DNA of 64,000 nucleotides from Vicia villosa (Eukaryota; Streptophyta; Magnoliopsida; Fabales; Fabaceae), in contig NC_081185.1 in the NCBI RefSeq assembly GCF_029867415.1, positions 135,553,753-135,617,752 of the forward strand, written 5' to 3'. Numbering within the stretch: the stretch's first letter is position 1; every line of letters starts with the position of its first letter. A program made the translations under genes and the position numbers. This document shows positions 12,750-23,700 of the stretch, piece after piece. Below the pieces are notes generated by a model. That model saw only the letters and a program-made list of their open reading frames with translations, was not told the DNA's origin and did not search any database.

Positions 12750-13911
12750 AACTCCCAAGGAGTTGGAAAGTCCATAAATTCACCAAGTTTGCCGGTGATA
12801 CTAATGAGTCCACAGTCGAACACATCGCTCGATATTTGACCGAAGTAGGTGATATTGCAAATAACGAGAATCAAAGGATGATATATTTTCCCAGTTCTCT
12901 GACACAAAATGCTCTTACATGGTTCACTACACTTCCTGCACATTCTATTAGTGATTGGACTCGTTTAGAAAGTTTATTACATGAGCATTTTTATATGAGG
13001 AAATCCAAGATTAGCCCGAAGGAATTGGCTAGCGTAAAGCGAAAGTTCTCAGAGCTATCGACGATTACCTAAATAGGTTATAAGTGTTAAAAGAAATGTG
13101 CTTTACCCAAGTGCCTGAACATGAACTAGTCAAGATAGATGTAGGAGGCTTAGATTACTCCATTAGAAAGAAATTAGATATCCAATATCTTAGAGATATG
13201 GCCCAATTAGCAGATAGAGTTCGACAAGTCGACCGATTAATGGCTGGAAAATCTAGAGTAAAGAAGAGTAAGAAAGAAAGAGTGGCCTATGTCGACATAG
13301 ACGACAATGAACAAGGGTCAGCTGTCAAGTATACTTATATCGAGGACAATGAGGTCGATATGGCCGAATCAAACCCAGGTCCTCCGTATGTATGTAAGGT
13401 CCTTTCACCTGCAAATGGAAAAATCCTATCGAAGCCCAGAAGAATGATAAATTCCCCAAGAAAACCTATACTTTCCACGTAACAAAATGTGATGAGACCT
13501 TCGATCTATTGGTTGTAGATTGCCAAATATTAGTGCCACAGGGTACGAAGGTGGCGCCATTAGAACAAAGAAAGAAGTGAAGTTTTTGTAAGTATCGTAT
13601 TTTTCCGGGGCATAAAACTTTACAATGTTTTATTTTTCAGGGATCTTGCGCAAAATGATTTGAAATATGGAAGGTTCAAGTTTGATGAAAATAGTAAAGC
13701 TCCCATTAAGATTGATGTCGATTCACTTCAGATTGAGGAAACCCACTATGCTGAAGTTGTGGAAATATATATGGTTGAAATCTCTGAGGATTTCGACATG
13801 GAAAAGGAGATTGGCGAAAGCTGTGAAAATAAAATAAATGTTGTGTATCGCAAGGATGATGACGGTCTTGTTGATTTCCTTACCATTGCAAGGCGAGTGA
13901 CTTTGAAGTAA
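12750..13911 (+). pseudogene. Retrotransposon gag (Ty3-gypsy type)
   Basis: The frame from 12750 gives LPRSWKVHKFTKFAGD and then EHIARYLTEVGDIA, followed by YFPSSLTQNALTWFTTLP and LLHEHFYM, the retrotrans_gag core (alternating hydrophobics and the LTQNALTWF motif). It is broken by stop codons near 13070. Gag-like sequence continues at 13084-13482 in a new frame and at 13660-13911 (QNDLKYGRFKFDENSKAP upstream of SLQIEETHYAE, a gag-pro linker pattern seen in legume Tat-like elements). It would form the particle shell. No long intact frame remains. Confidence 0.75.
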
Positions 13912-14745
13912 TGCTCTGTCCTTGATGCAGTTGTGTTTTTCAACAAAAAAGCTTCAAAAGAAGTAGAAAAATCTTAACAGGGGCAACAAAAGTTGAAATA
14001 GAGGAGAAACCGACCTCAGTTTTATTTTGGAAAGAGGGGAATCCCCCAAAAGAAACAATAATTTCTGCCCCAACATAGGAACAAGCCTAACACTTATGTG
14101 CCACTGTCAAACGCTCCTCAGGGAAAATGGGTTCGACCAACTAGAAAAGAGGGGTCCAACAACCAAAAATGGAGAAGTTTTGAAATGGGAAAGGGTTCCT
14201 TTTTATCCTATCATGAAAATTTCCAAGTGTATGAGAAACATTCTTATGGGCCTAGTAATTACAAGGGTAAGAACTCATTGTCAAGAACTCAGTGGAGAAG
14301 ATTCCAAAGAAAGGATAAGGTTAAGAATGAGATGGCTGAATCTAGCAATAATAAACTTTATCAAATACAAGTGAGTGACCAAGTTAAAAATACAATTGGC
14401 AAGCATTTATTTTCTCCAATGCAAGCCAAAAGTCGAAGGGAAAAGCAAAGATGGAACCACCATTGAAGTAGGAAGAAATGATGATTGACAACTTCGGCTC
14501 GACATCTGAGGATGATTTCACTATCATCTGTAAGATATTATTAGTGCTTCCTATCGAATATGACCGTGTTACTAAAGTATCTGAATCAGTGGGTTATGAT
14601 GAAAAAGAAATGGCTAACAGAAAATTGTGTGCTATTTTGTAATGAACAACGAGTGTATCAAAGTGAAAAATGTGTTATTGAAAGGCCAGATGTTGGAATG
14701 AAAAATCACTTGAAGGCCTTTTTTATAAGAGCCAAGGTTTAAAAT

Positions 14746-15040
14746 ATGGGAGTGAATAAAGTGTTGATTGATGGTGGGGCATCTGTAAATTTAATGCGTC
14801 ATTTTTTGCTAAAGAAAATTGGGAAGTACGACACAGATCTTAGGCCTCATAACATGGTATTGTCAAATTATGAAGACAAGACACGCATTAGGAGTAATAA
14901 AAGTTGATGTAGCAGTTGATTCAATTATCAGACCAATCGTATTTGTGGTAATAGCCTCAAAAGCAATTTATAATCTACTTATGGGTAGCGAGTGGATTCA
15001 CAATGTAGGGGCGGTGCCTCTATCACTATTATAGGGTTGC
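14746..15040 (+). pseudogene. Retrotransposon aspartic protease
   Basis: The frame from 14746 gives GVNKVLIDGGASVNLM followed by KKIGKYDTDLRPHNM, the active-site region of a gypsy retropepsin with DGGA in place of the more usual DSGA. The frame is then shifted: the later IYNLLMGSEWIHNVGAVP lies at 14960-15030 in another frame. It is therefore non-functional as it stands. Confidence 0.7.
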
Positions 15041-16503
15041 AATTTGGAGGGATGACAAAATTGTAGAAAACATTGAAGCAAATCAAGGATATTTCATGGC
15101 GGAAATAAACCATGTGGATCAAAGGAACTTTTATTCTCTTACACTCTATCCCACCTATGGGTTTATATGGTGACGTGCAACCTTGGTTTGAAAATGGCGT
15201 TCAATCAAAGTTGTAACAGCCATAGAGGACTTGAGAGGAGGTACTTTTTCTTCACTTCAGGAAGATGTCTTAGTTTGTGGAAAGCATTACCAAAAGACAT
15301 ATACAAATATGCCAACAATAGTTTACCCAAAGATATCCTTTGACCCTTGTGAATCTAAATTGCTAAGGGGATGTAACCTTTCGCTATTTGCAAAGAGCCT
15401 AAGCAAAAGCAGAAGGAAGAAAGATAAAGGGTTAAGAATGCGACATGCTTTATGTAAGAAACTTCCTCGTTAACTTTATCATGGTGGTCGGTAATATAAT
15501 GTTTGAGTCTAGGGTTGTAAAAGTTAAACTCTAGAGTGGTTTCTAGGATAAGGTCAAAAACTTCTCATAAAGGTGAGAGGCCCGACGTCGAAGAGGGTTG
15601 GTGTGATCATTCCGTAAGGGAGTTGAAAAGTGTTCGTCCTAGAGAGCTGGATTAGGTCGAAAATACTTAGGTTTTTCCATTATTCCTTTCAATGCCTCTG
15701 TACTTTGTCGAGCCATGCATTATACTCTTTGCTATTAAGTGTGGGAGCTGATCGAAAAACACGTTCAGATGGATCTTGAAATTTTAAGTCTAACATGCGT
15801 TGTTTGAATGCTGGGGGCGTTGTCGGAAGATAGCAAGGGAAAAAATCCTTTACCTTTTGAAGTCTTGACTTTGGGATATGACATGTACCTAAGAAAACCA
15901 GGAGTTTTTCAGAAGCAAAAAAAGGTACGAGTACCTGAGATTTCCAGACGACGGTTTTCTCTTTGTCTTACGGTAGTTCCAGAACATCGCTCCCAATCGT
16001 CTCCTCTTCCGATGACGGAATGAAAAAAGCTAACAGGTCTTTTCTGGCATCCATCTTAGAGTTGTAGGCAGAAGCGACCATTGTTAAAGAAAAAGAGAGT
16101 TGAAAAGTTTTCTTGTCTGAAGCAAAATAAGTGTGATTTTAGAGAATGCAAATGGAAGAAGAAACAAATGAAATTGTGAAATGGGTATTTATAGGAAAAC
16201 ACTACCCTCGAAATAACTAACAAGTGGCGTAAGAATAACAATTAGAGGTGTTTTGTGTCCAGGAAGTGGGATAGCTAGTGGAGATTTCAAAAAATTTGCA
16301 GACCAAAGTTCTCCTAGGAAGTAAGGATAATGATGGATTTTTCTACAGAAATCAAATGGAAGTGACAACATTGAAAAGTTGCAAATTGCAATGATACGTC
16401 AGCGAAGCAACATGCATAGTGTCGAAGAATAGTTCAAAAAATGCCATTTGTCTCCTGTGTCGACAAAGGATTCAGTCGAAAATGACATTTTTTGGGGGCT
16501 ATT
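15041..16503. other. Non-coding 3' part of the gag-protease element
   Basis: Where reverse transcriptase and integrase would be expected I find no related motif in any frame. Short open frames at 15231-15473 and 15808-16023 are unrecognised. The stretch ends in the polypurine tract at about 16489-16502. Confidence 0.6.
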
Positions 16504-17202
16504 TGTTATCTCATATTTTTCGACACAACTTTTAAGTTTGGAGAGTAGGATTAAATTCTTAGAGGCAAATTAGTCTTCAGGTCGAAATGGTGTCTTGACC
16601 ATTTTTGATGCGTTTCGTCGAAGGATGAAAGGGTTTTGATCGAAATTATGAGTTTTACAGGTCAAAGATATATGTTTTGGGTCAGACAAAATTGAAGTTT
16701 TCAAGTGGCAAACAAGTGCGTATGGTCAAATGAGGTTGAATTGGATAAGATTAAATAGTTATTCGAAGATACGTGTAAAGCTTGTGAGATTTAGATTTGC
16801 ATGCCTTTGGAAACGTGACGTAGTTTGCAAGGCTGACCATTGTAGACAATTATATTAGAATTAGTATATAATCATTGATTGTTACGTTTTCTAGTGTACA
16901 CAATTTGACACAAACTTGAGAAACTCAAACTATCATTAATTAAGAGAAACAAGTGATTTACAATGTATGTGACCACTGTCCGTGTTATCAATTAAAGTTA
17001 TTTATTTTCAATCATTTACTACTTTCAAAGTTCTTTATTGCATTCCAAGTTTTCATTTTCATCATCTTTTTGTATAGTTTTTAACTTTAGTATCAAAATT
17101 ATTCAAACTTAAACTTTTGCACAACAAGTTCTGAATTTTTTCGAGTTTGATCTCTTAAGTGAATCGAAACTTGTCTTTGTTTCCCAAATTTACCAGTAAA
17201 CA
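16504..17202 (+). repeat. 3' LTR of the gag-protease element
   Basis: 699 bp, co-linear with the 5' LTR. Its last 20 bases take part in a 58-bp tandem duplication that runs out into the host lectin sequence. Confidence 0.85.
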
Positions 17203-17296
17203 ATGGATTAGAGTTTTGTATGATCATGATGGGGATGACCCCCAAATTTACCAGTAAACAATGGATTAGAGTTTTGTATGATCATGATGGGGATGT
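17183..17296. repeat. 58-bp tandem duplication across the LTR/host junction
   Basis: Two copies start at 17183 and 17241 (cccaaatttaccagtaaaca). Each contains the LTR end, the duplication atgga and about 30 bases of jacalin sequence (attagagttttgtatgatca). It therefore arose after the retrotransposon insertion. Confidence 0.9.
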
Positions 17297-17369
17297 CATA
17301 TGGGGTTGAAAACAAAGCGGGACATGAGAATTATAATGATGAAGTAATTGTTTTGTTGTGTTTATAGAT
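17203..17369 (+). pseudogene. Jacalin-related lectin, right part
   Basis: Immediately right of the LTR the frame reads WIRVLYDHDGDD in copy one of the junction duplication and YDHDGDVIWG in copy two. This is the middle of a jacalin domain and continues the left part (NVGIVW at 10950). In the next codons TGA occurs where family members have Ser and Gly (pattern G-stop-K-Q-S-G-T-stop-E), so the domain carries two in-frame stops. A Tourist-like MITE follows at 17373. Both pieces were once one exon. Confidence 0.75.
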
Positions 17370-17372
17370 TAA

Positions 17373-17909
17373 GAGTGTGTTTGGATGAAGCATTTTAATG
17401 AGGTAATGTAATGTTTTGAGGGAATTTAAAATGAATTGCACAAAATTTATTGTTTGGATACAAAAATAAAGAATTGTTAAAATGATGGAAATTTATAGAG
17501 TATTTTATCTAAGTTAAATTTAATCATTTTGAAATGACACCAAAAACCAAAGAATTTTAAATTCCTTCATACTCCATAAAATGTATTTGTTACTACTATT
17601 TCTTCAAAATTATAAAATTGACCCTGATTTTTTTTAAAAATTTGCAAATTGGTCCTTAATAATTTTTAAAATTTACAATTTGGTCCTTCAAATTTTTAAA
17701 ATTGCAATTTGGCCCCTACTTTTCAGTTTTTTAATTTGGTCCAAAAAATTATATTTTATAAAAAATACCCAAAAAATCTAGCAATAAATTACCTTAATAC
17801 TCCATCCAAACAAAATAATGTAAAATGAATGGATTTCAATTGAATCATTTAAATTCCTTTGAATTTTAAATTCCCTTAAAATTTCCAATTACCGCATCCG
17901 AACACACTC
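17373..17909. mobile_element. Tourist-like (PIF/Harbinger) MITE with TAA duplication
   Basis: Ends gagtgtgtttggatg (17373) and catccgaacacactc (17895-17909) are inverted and flanked on both sides by TAA (17370-17372 and 17910-17912), the hallmark of PIF/Harbinger MITEs. Inside, 17610-17745 holds about four copies of a 30-bp phrase ending caatttggtcc. It is non-coding. Confidence 0.88.
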
Positions 17910-17912
17910 TAA

Positions 17913-19160
17913 GGAACTGAAATGGAAGCTGGAAAATTGTTTTGTTGTGTTTACAAATTGACCAAGAAAAGCAAAGGATACTGTACATGCATTGTAAAAT
18001 TGAATGCATGATTGTTTTATTGAAGGCTTCTTCTACAATACCTTATCTCTTAAATCTATAATTTTTAGCAACTGATAATCTGTTTTTATGCATTAATTCA
18101 AAATAAAAAGCTTATGATTATATATCTATCTATAAATCTGCGATAAATTTGCTTTACATTTTTTGCAATGTTGAAATGCCAAGGACAAATTTGTTTAAAT
18201 TATCATATAACTTCAATTTTAAATAAAAAATATAATGGAAAGGTTGGCATTTTTTTAATAAATAAATTTTATAAAATTAATTATAATTACAAAAAATTAG
18301 GGTTTAACTATACACAATCCATAAAAGCCACTACACTTCCATATATTTATATATTTTATTTTTTAATTAAATTAAAATTTTTAATCTAATAAAAATCTTT
18401 AAAATTATTAATACATTACATAATTCATTTTTGACTAAATTGTATAATCTTCTTAATAAAATCCAATTAACATTAAAAACTTAATACATTCTTGGTCAAA
18501 TATATTAATCTAAGTTCTATCTATTTCTCATTTTATTTCTCAATTTAATTGCTATAGATTGTTCATCGTAAAAAGATACTTGCAGACATAGATCCACGAG
18601 TAGATGTGAATGTATCTATGTGATTTCAGCCGTAAATCTTTCTTTTGCTTCTATTTTATATAATTGAAGTTAGAGAATCGACAATACGGTTTATTATAAG
18701 TACATATCAATGCTTAAAAGTTGAGGCATATTATTAGCCTATATTCATATATTTATAACTATGTGAATGTTAACCAATTGAAAAATGAATTCAAACTAAA
18801 CAAATGAAAGTAAACGACGTGTAATGTGAATTCAGACTCGCACGAGTTTTTTACTATCACACGAGTTTTTTTACTAGTGAGACAATAAGTTCACAGTCCC
18901 TTCATGTTATAAAATAAATAAGAATTACAAAATCTTTATTATGCAAATGAATTGGAGAATTTGAGATAAAAAGTTGAAGAATTGAGTGAGTTTTTGCAAT
19001 TGCCATAAAAAAAGAGTGAAAAGAATGGTAGAGTAAGAGTCTATCAACAAATTTGGGATTCCATTTTAATGAACTATATAATAGAATAGATACTGTCTTT
19101 GTAACCACCATGTTAGTTAGAGTTAGAGACACTGATATGCAATGTTAGGTGCTTGTTAGT
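17913..19160. other. AT-rich intergenic DNA
   Basis: The first bases after the MITE (attgttttgttgtgttta at 17936) repeat the sequence just left of it (17347), a local duplication of the lectin-side flank. A tandem cacgagttttt pair lies at 18841-18870. No gene recognised. Confidence 0.45.
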
Positions 19161-19517
19161 TACTACCTCCGTTTTTTATTATAAGTCGTTTTAAACTTTT
19201 CACACAGATTAAGAAAAATAATATTGTATGAAAATGAAAAACTCCGTTTTTTATTATAAGTCGTTTTAAACTTTTCACACAGATTAAGAAAAATAATAAT
19301 TATTGTATGAAAATGAAAAATTATGAAGGTTTTTACAAAATTATCCTTCATTAATGACATGTGGAAGATAAATTTATATAATTGAAAGGAGAGAGAATAA
19401 TAAATATTTAAGGATATAATAGGAAAAATAGCATTGATTATTGGAATTGTAAAGCGACTTATATTTAAATACAATTTTTTTTTTCAAAACGACTTATAAT
19501 AAAAAACGGAGGGAGTA
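19161..19517. mobile_element. Stowaway-like MITE with internal duplication
   Basis: The left end tactacctccgttttttatt and the right end, read as complement (tactccctccgttttttatt), continue as inverted repeats for about 33 bp (ataagtcgtttt). The left arm and about 75 bases after it occur twice in tandem (19167-19241 and 19242-19321), so the element has two left arms and one right arm. It lies about 240 bp beyond the stop codon of the plastid-protein gene. Confidence 0.8.
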
Positions 19518-19758
19518 CTAAAAAGCATTTAAAGTACCACATTAATGTCTCTAACTATGTTAACAAGAGCAAACAGATAGATTACTAACTAGGAATTTGG
19601 GTAAAGTGGACAATATGACTAGAAATTTTAATCATTGATATTCACTCATAGTATAGATAAACATGAATATTCACAACGGACTCTAACTTACAATATGTCA
19701 TTATATGCAATTTCCGTATGACTTGCGCTCACATAGCAACAAAAAATGTACCCTATAA

Positions 19759-21207
19759 TTACTTATAACCATCTTTCTTGTCTTGTTCCTCAGCTTCCTT
19801 GTTGGCTGCCTCAACAGACTTGAACCACAAGAAGGCCTGAATTGAATATCATTAGCTCACAAAAAAATCATTTAAATGCCATTTCATTTGTGTAAATCCA
19901 TAACTATCGCATTATCAGTTTTTTTTTTTAAACGGAGAAATGTCTTAATAAAATCATTGTAAGCACAAGATGTGTTAGAAATGAACAACAGGTTACATAA
20001 GACTTTAAAAGCCTTGCAAAAGCTTCAGTGCTAAGAAACCAAAAATTAAAACTCAGAGAAGTATCCTAATTAAACAGGTGCATCAAACTCTCTAATAGTC
20101 TTTCACACAAAGGGCAGGGTAACGATACTTGCAGCAGATCGCACATCTCTTAGCCAAGTTCATTTGGGAGGGAATTTGATTCAAGAGTAATTGCCAAGAA
20201 AAGGTACAAACCTTCACCGGAGCCAGACTCGTCCAAATTTGCGGAAAAACAAAAGTTTCTAAGGTAGACCTTCCAAGATTGATCATAGCCTCATAGGCTG
20301 ATTTGAAATCAGCCTAAAAGTTTATTTAACAATGAGCAATTTGATTCAAAGCCTCCCTAAAATCCTGAACCATTCCCTCCTCTAAGGCGAAGAATTATCA
20401 ATGCCGTTTGCGTAAACTATAGGTCTATTTGAATTGACTTATATAAGTTTATCTATTGACAAAACCACTTGTAAACTATGAAGCTCAGACACTACTCGAA
20501 CCCGGGATTCCCTACTTCTCACTAGCTATAAACTGTTTCACGGCATTAATTTCACTTCTAATTTCATAATATAACTAGACCATGATAATCAACACTAACA
20601 AACAGAAGAACAATAAACAATAAAATGGTTTATTCAAGTAATTACCGAAGTAGGAACACCGGTGAGGGCGAAAAAACCAAGCAAAGGAGCATAAAATATG
20701 CTGTCAGAGCTCAAAACACCAAACACAGGATTTTGATTCACATACTCAAATATCGAACCAATCTGTAACATCAAATTCAAATGATCATACACCACAAGTA
20801 ATCAAACCAGCATGAAATGAAAAAGTAAATCAGAAAAAAAGAGAGAAGTTAGTTACAGCGGCAATTGCAGTGATAGCAGAGGCAAGTAAGTAACCATAAA
20901 ACGGAACCTCAAATCCTTGTTCTGAAGAAGATGTTTTGTTTTGTGCCTCATTTTGAGCCCATGGGGGAGGTTCACTGGAATCGGGCTTAGCCCATGAAGG
21001 GATTTTTTCGTCGGATTTACTGGACTCTGTTGAGCCTTTGGTCACTGCCACTACTAGAAACCTGTGCGGTGGTTTTTTCTTTGTAAGAAACGTACTTTGA
21101 CATAGGGGAACACCGAGAAAGAATGTTGATTGTGATGCATGTCGGTTTTGTAAGGTAGATACTGTTGAGAGTGATGAAGAAAAGGTAGCACTTCCTGCAA
21201 CTGCCAT
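19759..21207 (-). CDS. Plastid-targeted two-helix membrane protein of unknown function, 3 exons, 181 aa
   Basis: Exons in transcript order are 20857-21207, 20646-20762 and 19759-19836, all GT-AG and all in phase 0; total 546 nt. Residues 1-55 look like a chloroplast transit peptide (MAVAGSATFSSSLSTVSTL, rich in Ser/Thr, no acidic residues until after it). A Ser/Pro/Trp-rich linker (IPSWAKPDSSEPPPWAQN) follows. Helix 1 is around FYGYLLASAITAIAAIGSIF, helix 2 around FYAPLLGFFALTGVPTSAFL, and the tail KSVEAANKEAEEQDKKDGYK is charged. I know this arrangement from uncharacterised chloroplast proteins conserved in plants but cannot name it. It would sit in the thylakoid or inner envelope membrane. 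Intron 2 (809 bp) contains a LINE fragment. ATG context is good (ccATGGc). Coding status is strong; function unknown. Confidence 0.85.
19920..20400 (-). mobile_element. LINE fragment inside intron 2 of the plastid-protein gene
   Basis: On the minus strand 20092-20286 encodes GRSTLETFVFPQIWTSLAPV and CTFSWQLLLNQIPSQMNLAK, the zf-RVT region of plant non-LTR retrotransposons. It ends in ICCKYRYPALC and a stop. It lies in the same orientation as the gene, within the intron, and leaves both splice sites intact. Outer limits are approximate; I see no terminal poly(A). Confidence 0.65.
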
Positions 21208-21310
21208 GGATGGTGTTTGTAAATTGTAATAGAAATTTGGCCAAAGAAATCTTATCCTACATTGGGACTCGGGCCTGTCCGATTTTAGTTGAATGGGTCG
21301 ATGTTAATGT

Positions 21311-21326
21311 TAGGGCCTCAGCCCAG
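21311..21326. promoter_or_regulatory. Site II-like GGGCC / AGCCCA promoter elements
   Basis: tagggcctcagcccag lies about 105-120 bp upstream of the minus-strand start codon. A second gggcc is at about 21266. Paired TGGGCY motifs are typical of plant nuclear genes for organelle proteins, which fits the product. Function is inferred. Confidence 0.35.
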
Positions 21327-22311
21327 ATAGGATTAATGTTCAAGGTTGATAATTGAAGCTCAAACCTTGACCAATATTTTCTTTCGGTTTTACCAATAAT
21401 CAAGGGAATAGATGATTTATTTTGTAATAAAAAATTAAATAAAATAAGTATGTTATTTTAGTTATAAATAAAATATAAAATTGTTGAAGCTGAGAATCGA
21501 AATTTAAATTATAAACTAAATTTTCTATTAGTTTTACTTAAAAATCGAGGGATGAGATTTACTTTTAAAAAATATTAAAAGATCGCGTTCTAGGACATTT
21601 GATCTCAATTTTTAATTGTCTAAGGTGAATTTTTTTTCATAAAAGGTATTATTTGTAGTAGAGCCTATATCATAAACATAACCGGAGTGGTCATCTCCTT
21701 CCACAAAGAAAATTAAAACTATGAGGGATGAATCCGTTAATGCACTTTTGGATACACTTTTTTGTTAAAATTTTTAACAGAGGTTAGTTCGGAACTGCAT
21801 TTTCTTATTCACTCTGATTAACTAAATGTAACATTGTGAATTTGAAAGTACATCTCTAGAATATCCTCTAAGATACGATTGAATTTTTAAGGTCTATATT
21901 GATTCAAAATTTATATAAATATGGGTGTTTGTCACGTTGTTATCAAAAACACACATTGAACATCTCAAAATTCATATTTCGCTTTTCTTTACTTCAACAG
22001 CGAGAGACCCCCTCTGAAATTTAGGATAACATAGATCATCCATTTTGTCGAACTAAAATCGATACTAGAGAATCTATTAGGCTACCTAGACAATCGAAGA
22101 ATTGTTAAGCTTTATTATCACTCACCCCTGATTAACAACAGAAGGAAGATACAATTAAACACGTCCAATTTGAAGACAAATAGAGATTTAATTGTTATGT
22201 GGAATATGTTTCACTGTTATGAAATTAAAGGTATGACTGAGATGATTACGAAAGTTGCGAGATCGATTAAAAATATTCATATCATCAACCATTACTTAAT
22301 GATGAAATGTA
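21327..22311. other. Intergenic DNA left of a LINE
   Basis: No gene recognised; AT-rich from 21420 to 21650. The boundary with the LINE 5' truncation point is not visible. Confidence 0.45.
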
Positions 22312-23134
22312 TTGTTGACTGAGACTATCGATTGTTGGAGATCAGCAGGTTTGCATGACATTATAGCACCATTCCTCCATCATAGTAATGACATTCGATC
22401 TCTTATTCTTAATTTGTGTAATAGGGAGGATAGGAAGGCAGTGGGACGCTTTGCTATGATGATTGAGTTATTGTGGCATAACAGGAATGATTTTATTTGG
22501 AACAATGAGAAAGAGGAAGTATCAAGGCTTGGTTGGTTAGCTTTTCACAAGTGGCAAGAGTGGTGGTTGGCTCAAAATCCTCAACATCCCCAGGATGGAG
22601 AGCCGTCTCTTTCATCCACTCTTTCTTGGATTTCCCCCCCTTCCGGTTGGCTTAAATGTAATGTTGATGCGGGTTTTAACCGTACCCAAGGAACTACTAA
22701 TAGAGGTTGGTGTATCCGTGATAACTTTGGGAATTTTGTTAAAGCAGGTGTTGCTTGGGATGTTGGTTCGTTTTCCATCCTTGAAGCGGAAGCGTTGGCA
22801 TTAAAGGAAGCTATCCAAAGTGCTCTAACCCTTCATTTTGACAAAGTTATCTTCGAAAGTGATTCTCTTCAAGTTGTCCAAGCTATTCACTCTAATACCA
22901 TCGGTGGTTCTGAATTTAATTTTATTATCCGCTCTATTAAATCTTTACTTTGTAATTTCACGAACTTTGAGGTTAAGTTCATTAGGCGTCAAGCGAATAT
23001 GGTTGCCCATTGTCTTACAAAGGCGGCCAATTCTTGGCCTCGACGCAGTCATGTTAAACAGTATTCCTCGTTGTATTGATTCTATCCTTATAAATGAAAG
23101 AAGTTAAGCTTGTTTTGGTAAAAAAAAAAAAAAA
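22312..23134 (+). mobile_element. 5'-truncated LINE with RNase H domain and poly(A) tail
   Basis: An open frame of 255 codons (22312-23079) starts in the post-reverse-transcriptase region (IRSLILNLCNREDRKAVGRF, then IELLWHNRNDFIWNNEKE). It continues into an RNase H domain of RVT_3 type: WLKCNVDAGFN (first Asp), LEAEALALKEAIQSAL (Glu), VIFESDSLQVVQAIHS (Asp) and RRQANMVAHCLTKAA (late catalytic region). The stop is followed by 40 bases and 15 consecutive A (23120-23134), the LINE 3' end. Reverse transcriptase and endonuclease are missing, so this is a truncated copy typical of target-primed insertion. All four RNase H positions look intact. I found no clear target duplication. Confidence 0.85.
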
Positions 23135-23700
23135 CAACTCACAATCATTTAATTCAACTTTAAAGTAAAACATATTAAATAATAATTTTATTTATATACA
23201 ACACCTCATTCTTAACTTATCATTTTTAAATAAAAAATGAATTCAAAATATTTAAAATTAATTTTACAGTTTTTACTAATTTAAGATTTTTTTAATATGT
23301 AAAGTTTTCCTAATTTACTTCATTTAATTAGTATTTACTTATTATTGAATTTAAATATTATTTTTCATACAATTTTCTAAATTCTGCTTTTCAAAATTTA
23401 CATCAATATAAAAGTACTTTATATATAAATATCATAGTTCTACATATCTGATCCTAATTAAACAAGGCCAACAATGAAACTACTATTATCCAAACCATTT
23501 TATCAAAAATAAAATAAAAAAGACAACAAAAAACTATTATCCAACCAAACACCAAGAGCAGAATCTGGAGCATGAAGTTTGTGTGAAAATGCTATTCATA
23601 CATTTCTTGGTTCTTATATCCCTCTCTCACTCCTTCTTTTCTTATCAACATTTCAAACCAATTTCCATTCCCTATTACCCTCTCAAACCAACATTCACAA
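23135..23700. other. Promoter region of D27
   Basis: AT-rich with a TATA-like tatataaat at about 23421-23429 and, close to the ATG, a CT-rich stretch (ccctctctcactccttc around 23622) as often seen in plant 5' UTRs. No other gene. The transcription start is not determinable here. Confidence 0.35.

Larger units (their letters stand above)
10953..17202 (+). mobile_element. LTR retrotransposon, gag-protease only, target duplication atgga
   Basis: Two LTRs (10953-11641 and 16504-17202) begin tgtYatctcatatttttc and tgttatctcatatttttc and both end accagtaaaca. The 5 bases before (10948-10952) and after (17203-17207) are both atgga. A polypurine tract with ttttttgggggcta lies just before the 3' LTR. 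The interior encodes a decayed gag and an aspartic protease of Ty3-gypsy type; I find no reverse transcriptase, RNase H or integrase in the 4.9 kb between the LTRs. The first 150 bases of the two LTRs differ at roughly one position in ten, so the insertion is not recent. It must have relied on enzymes from a relative. Confidence 0.88.
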
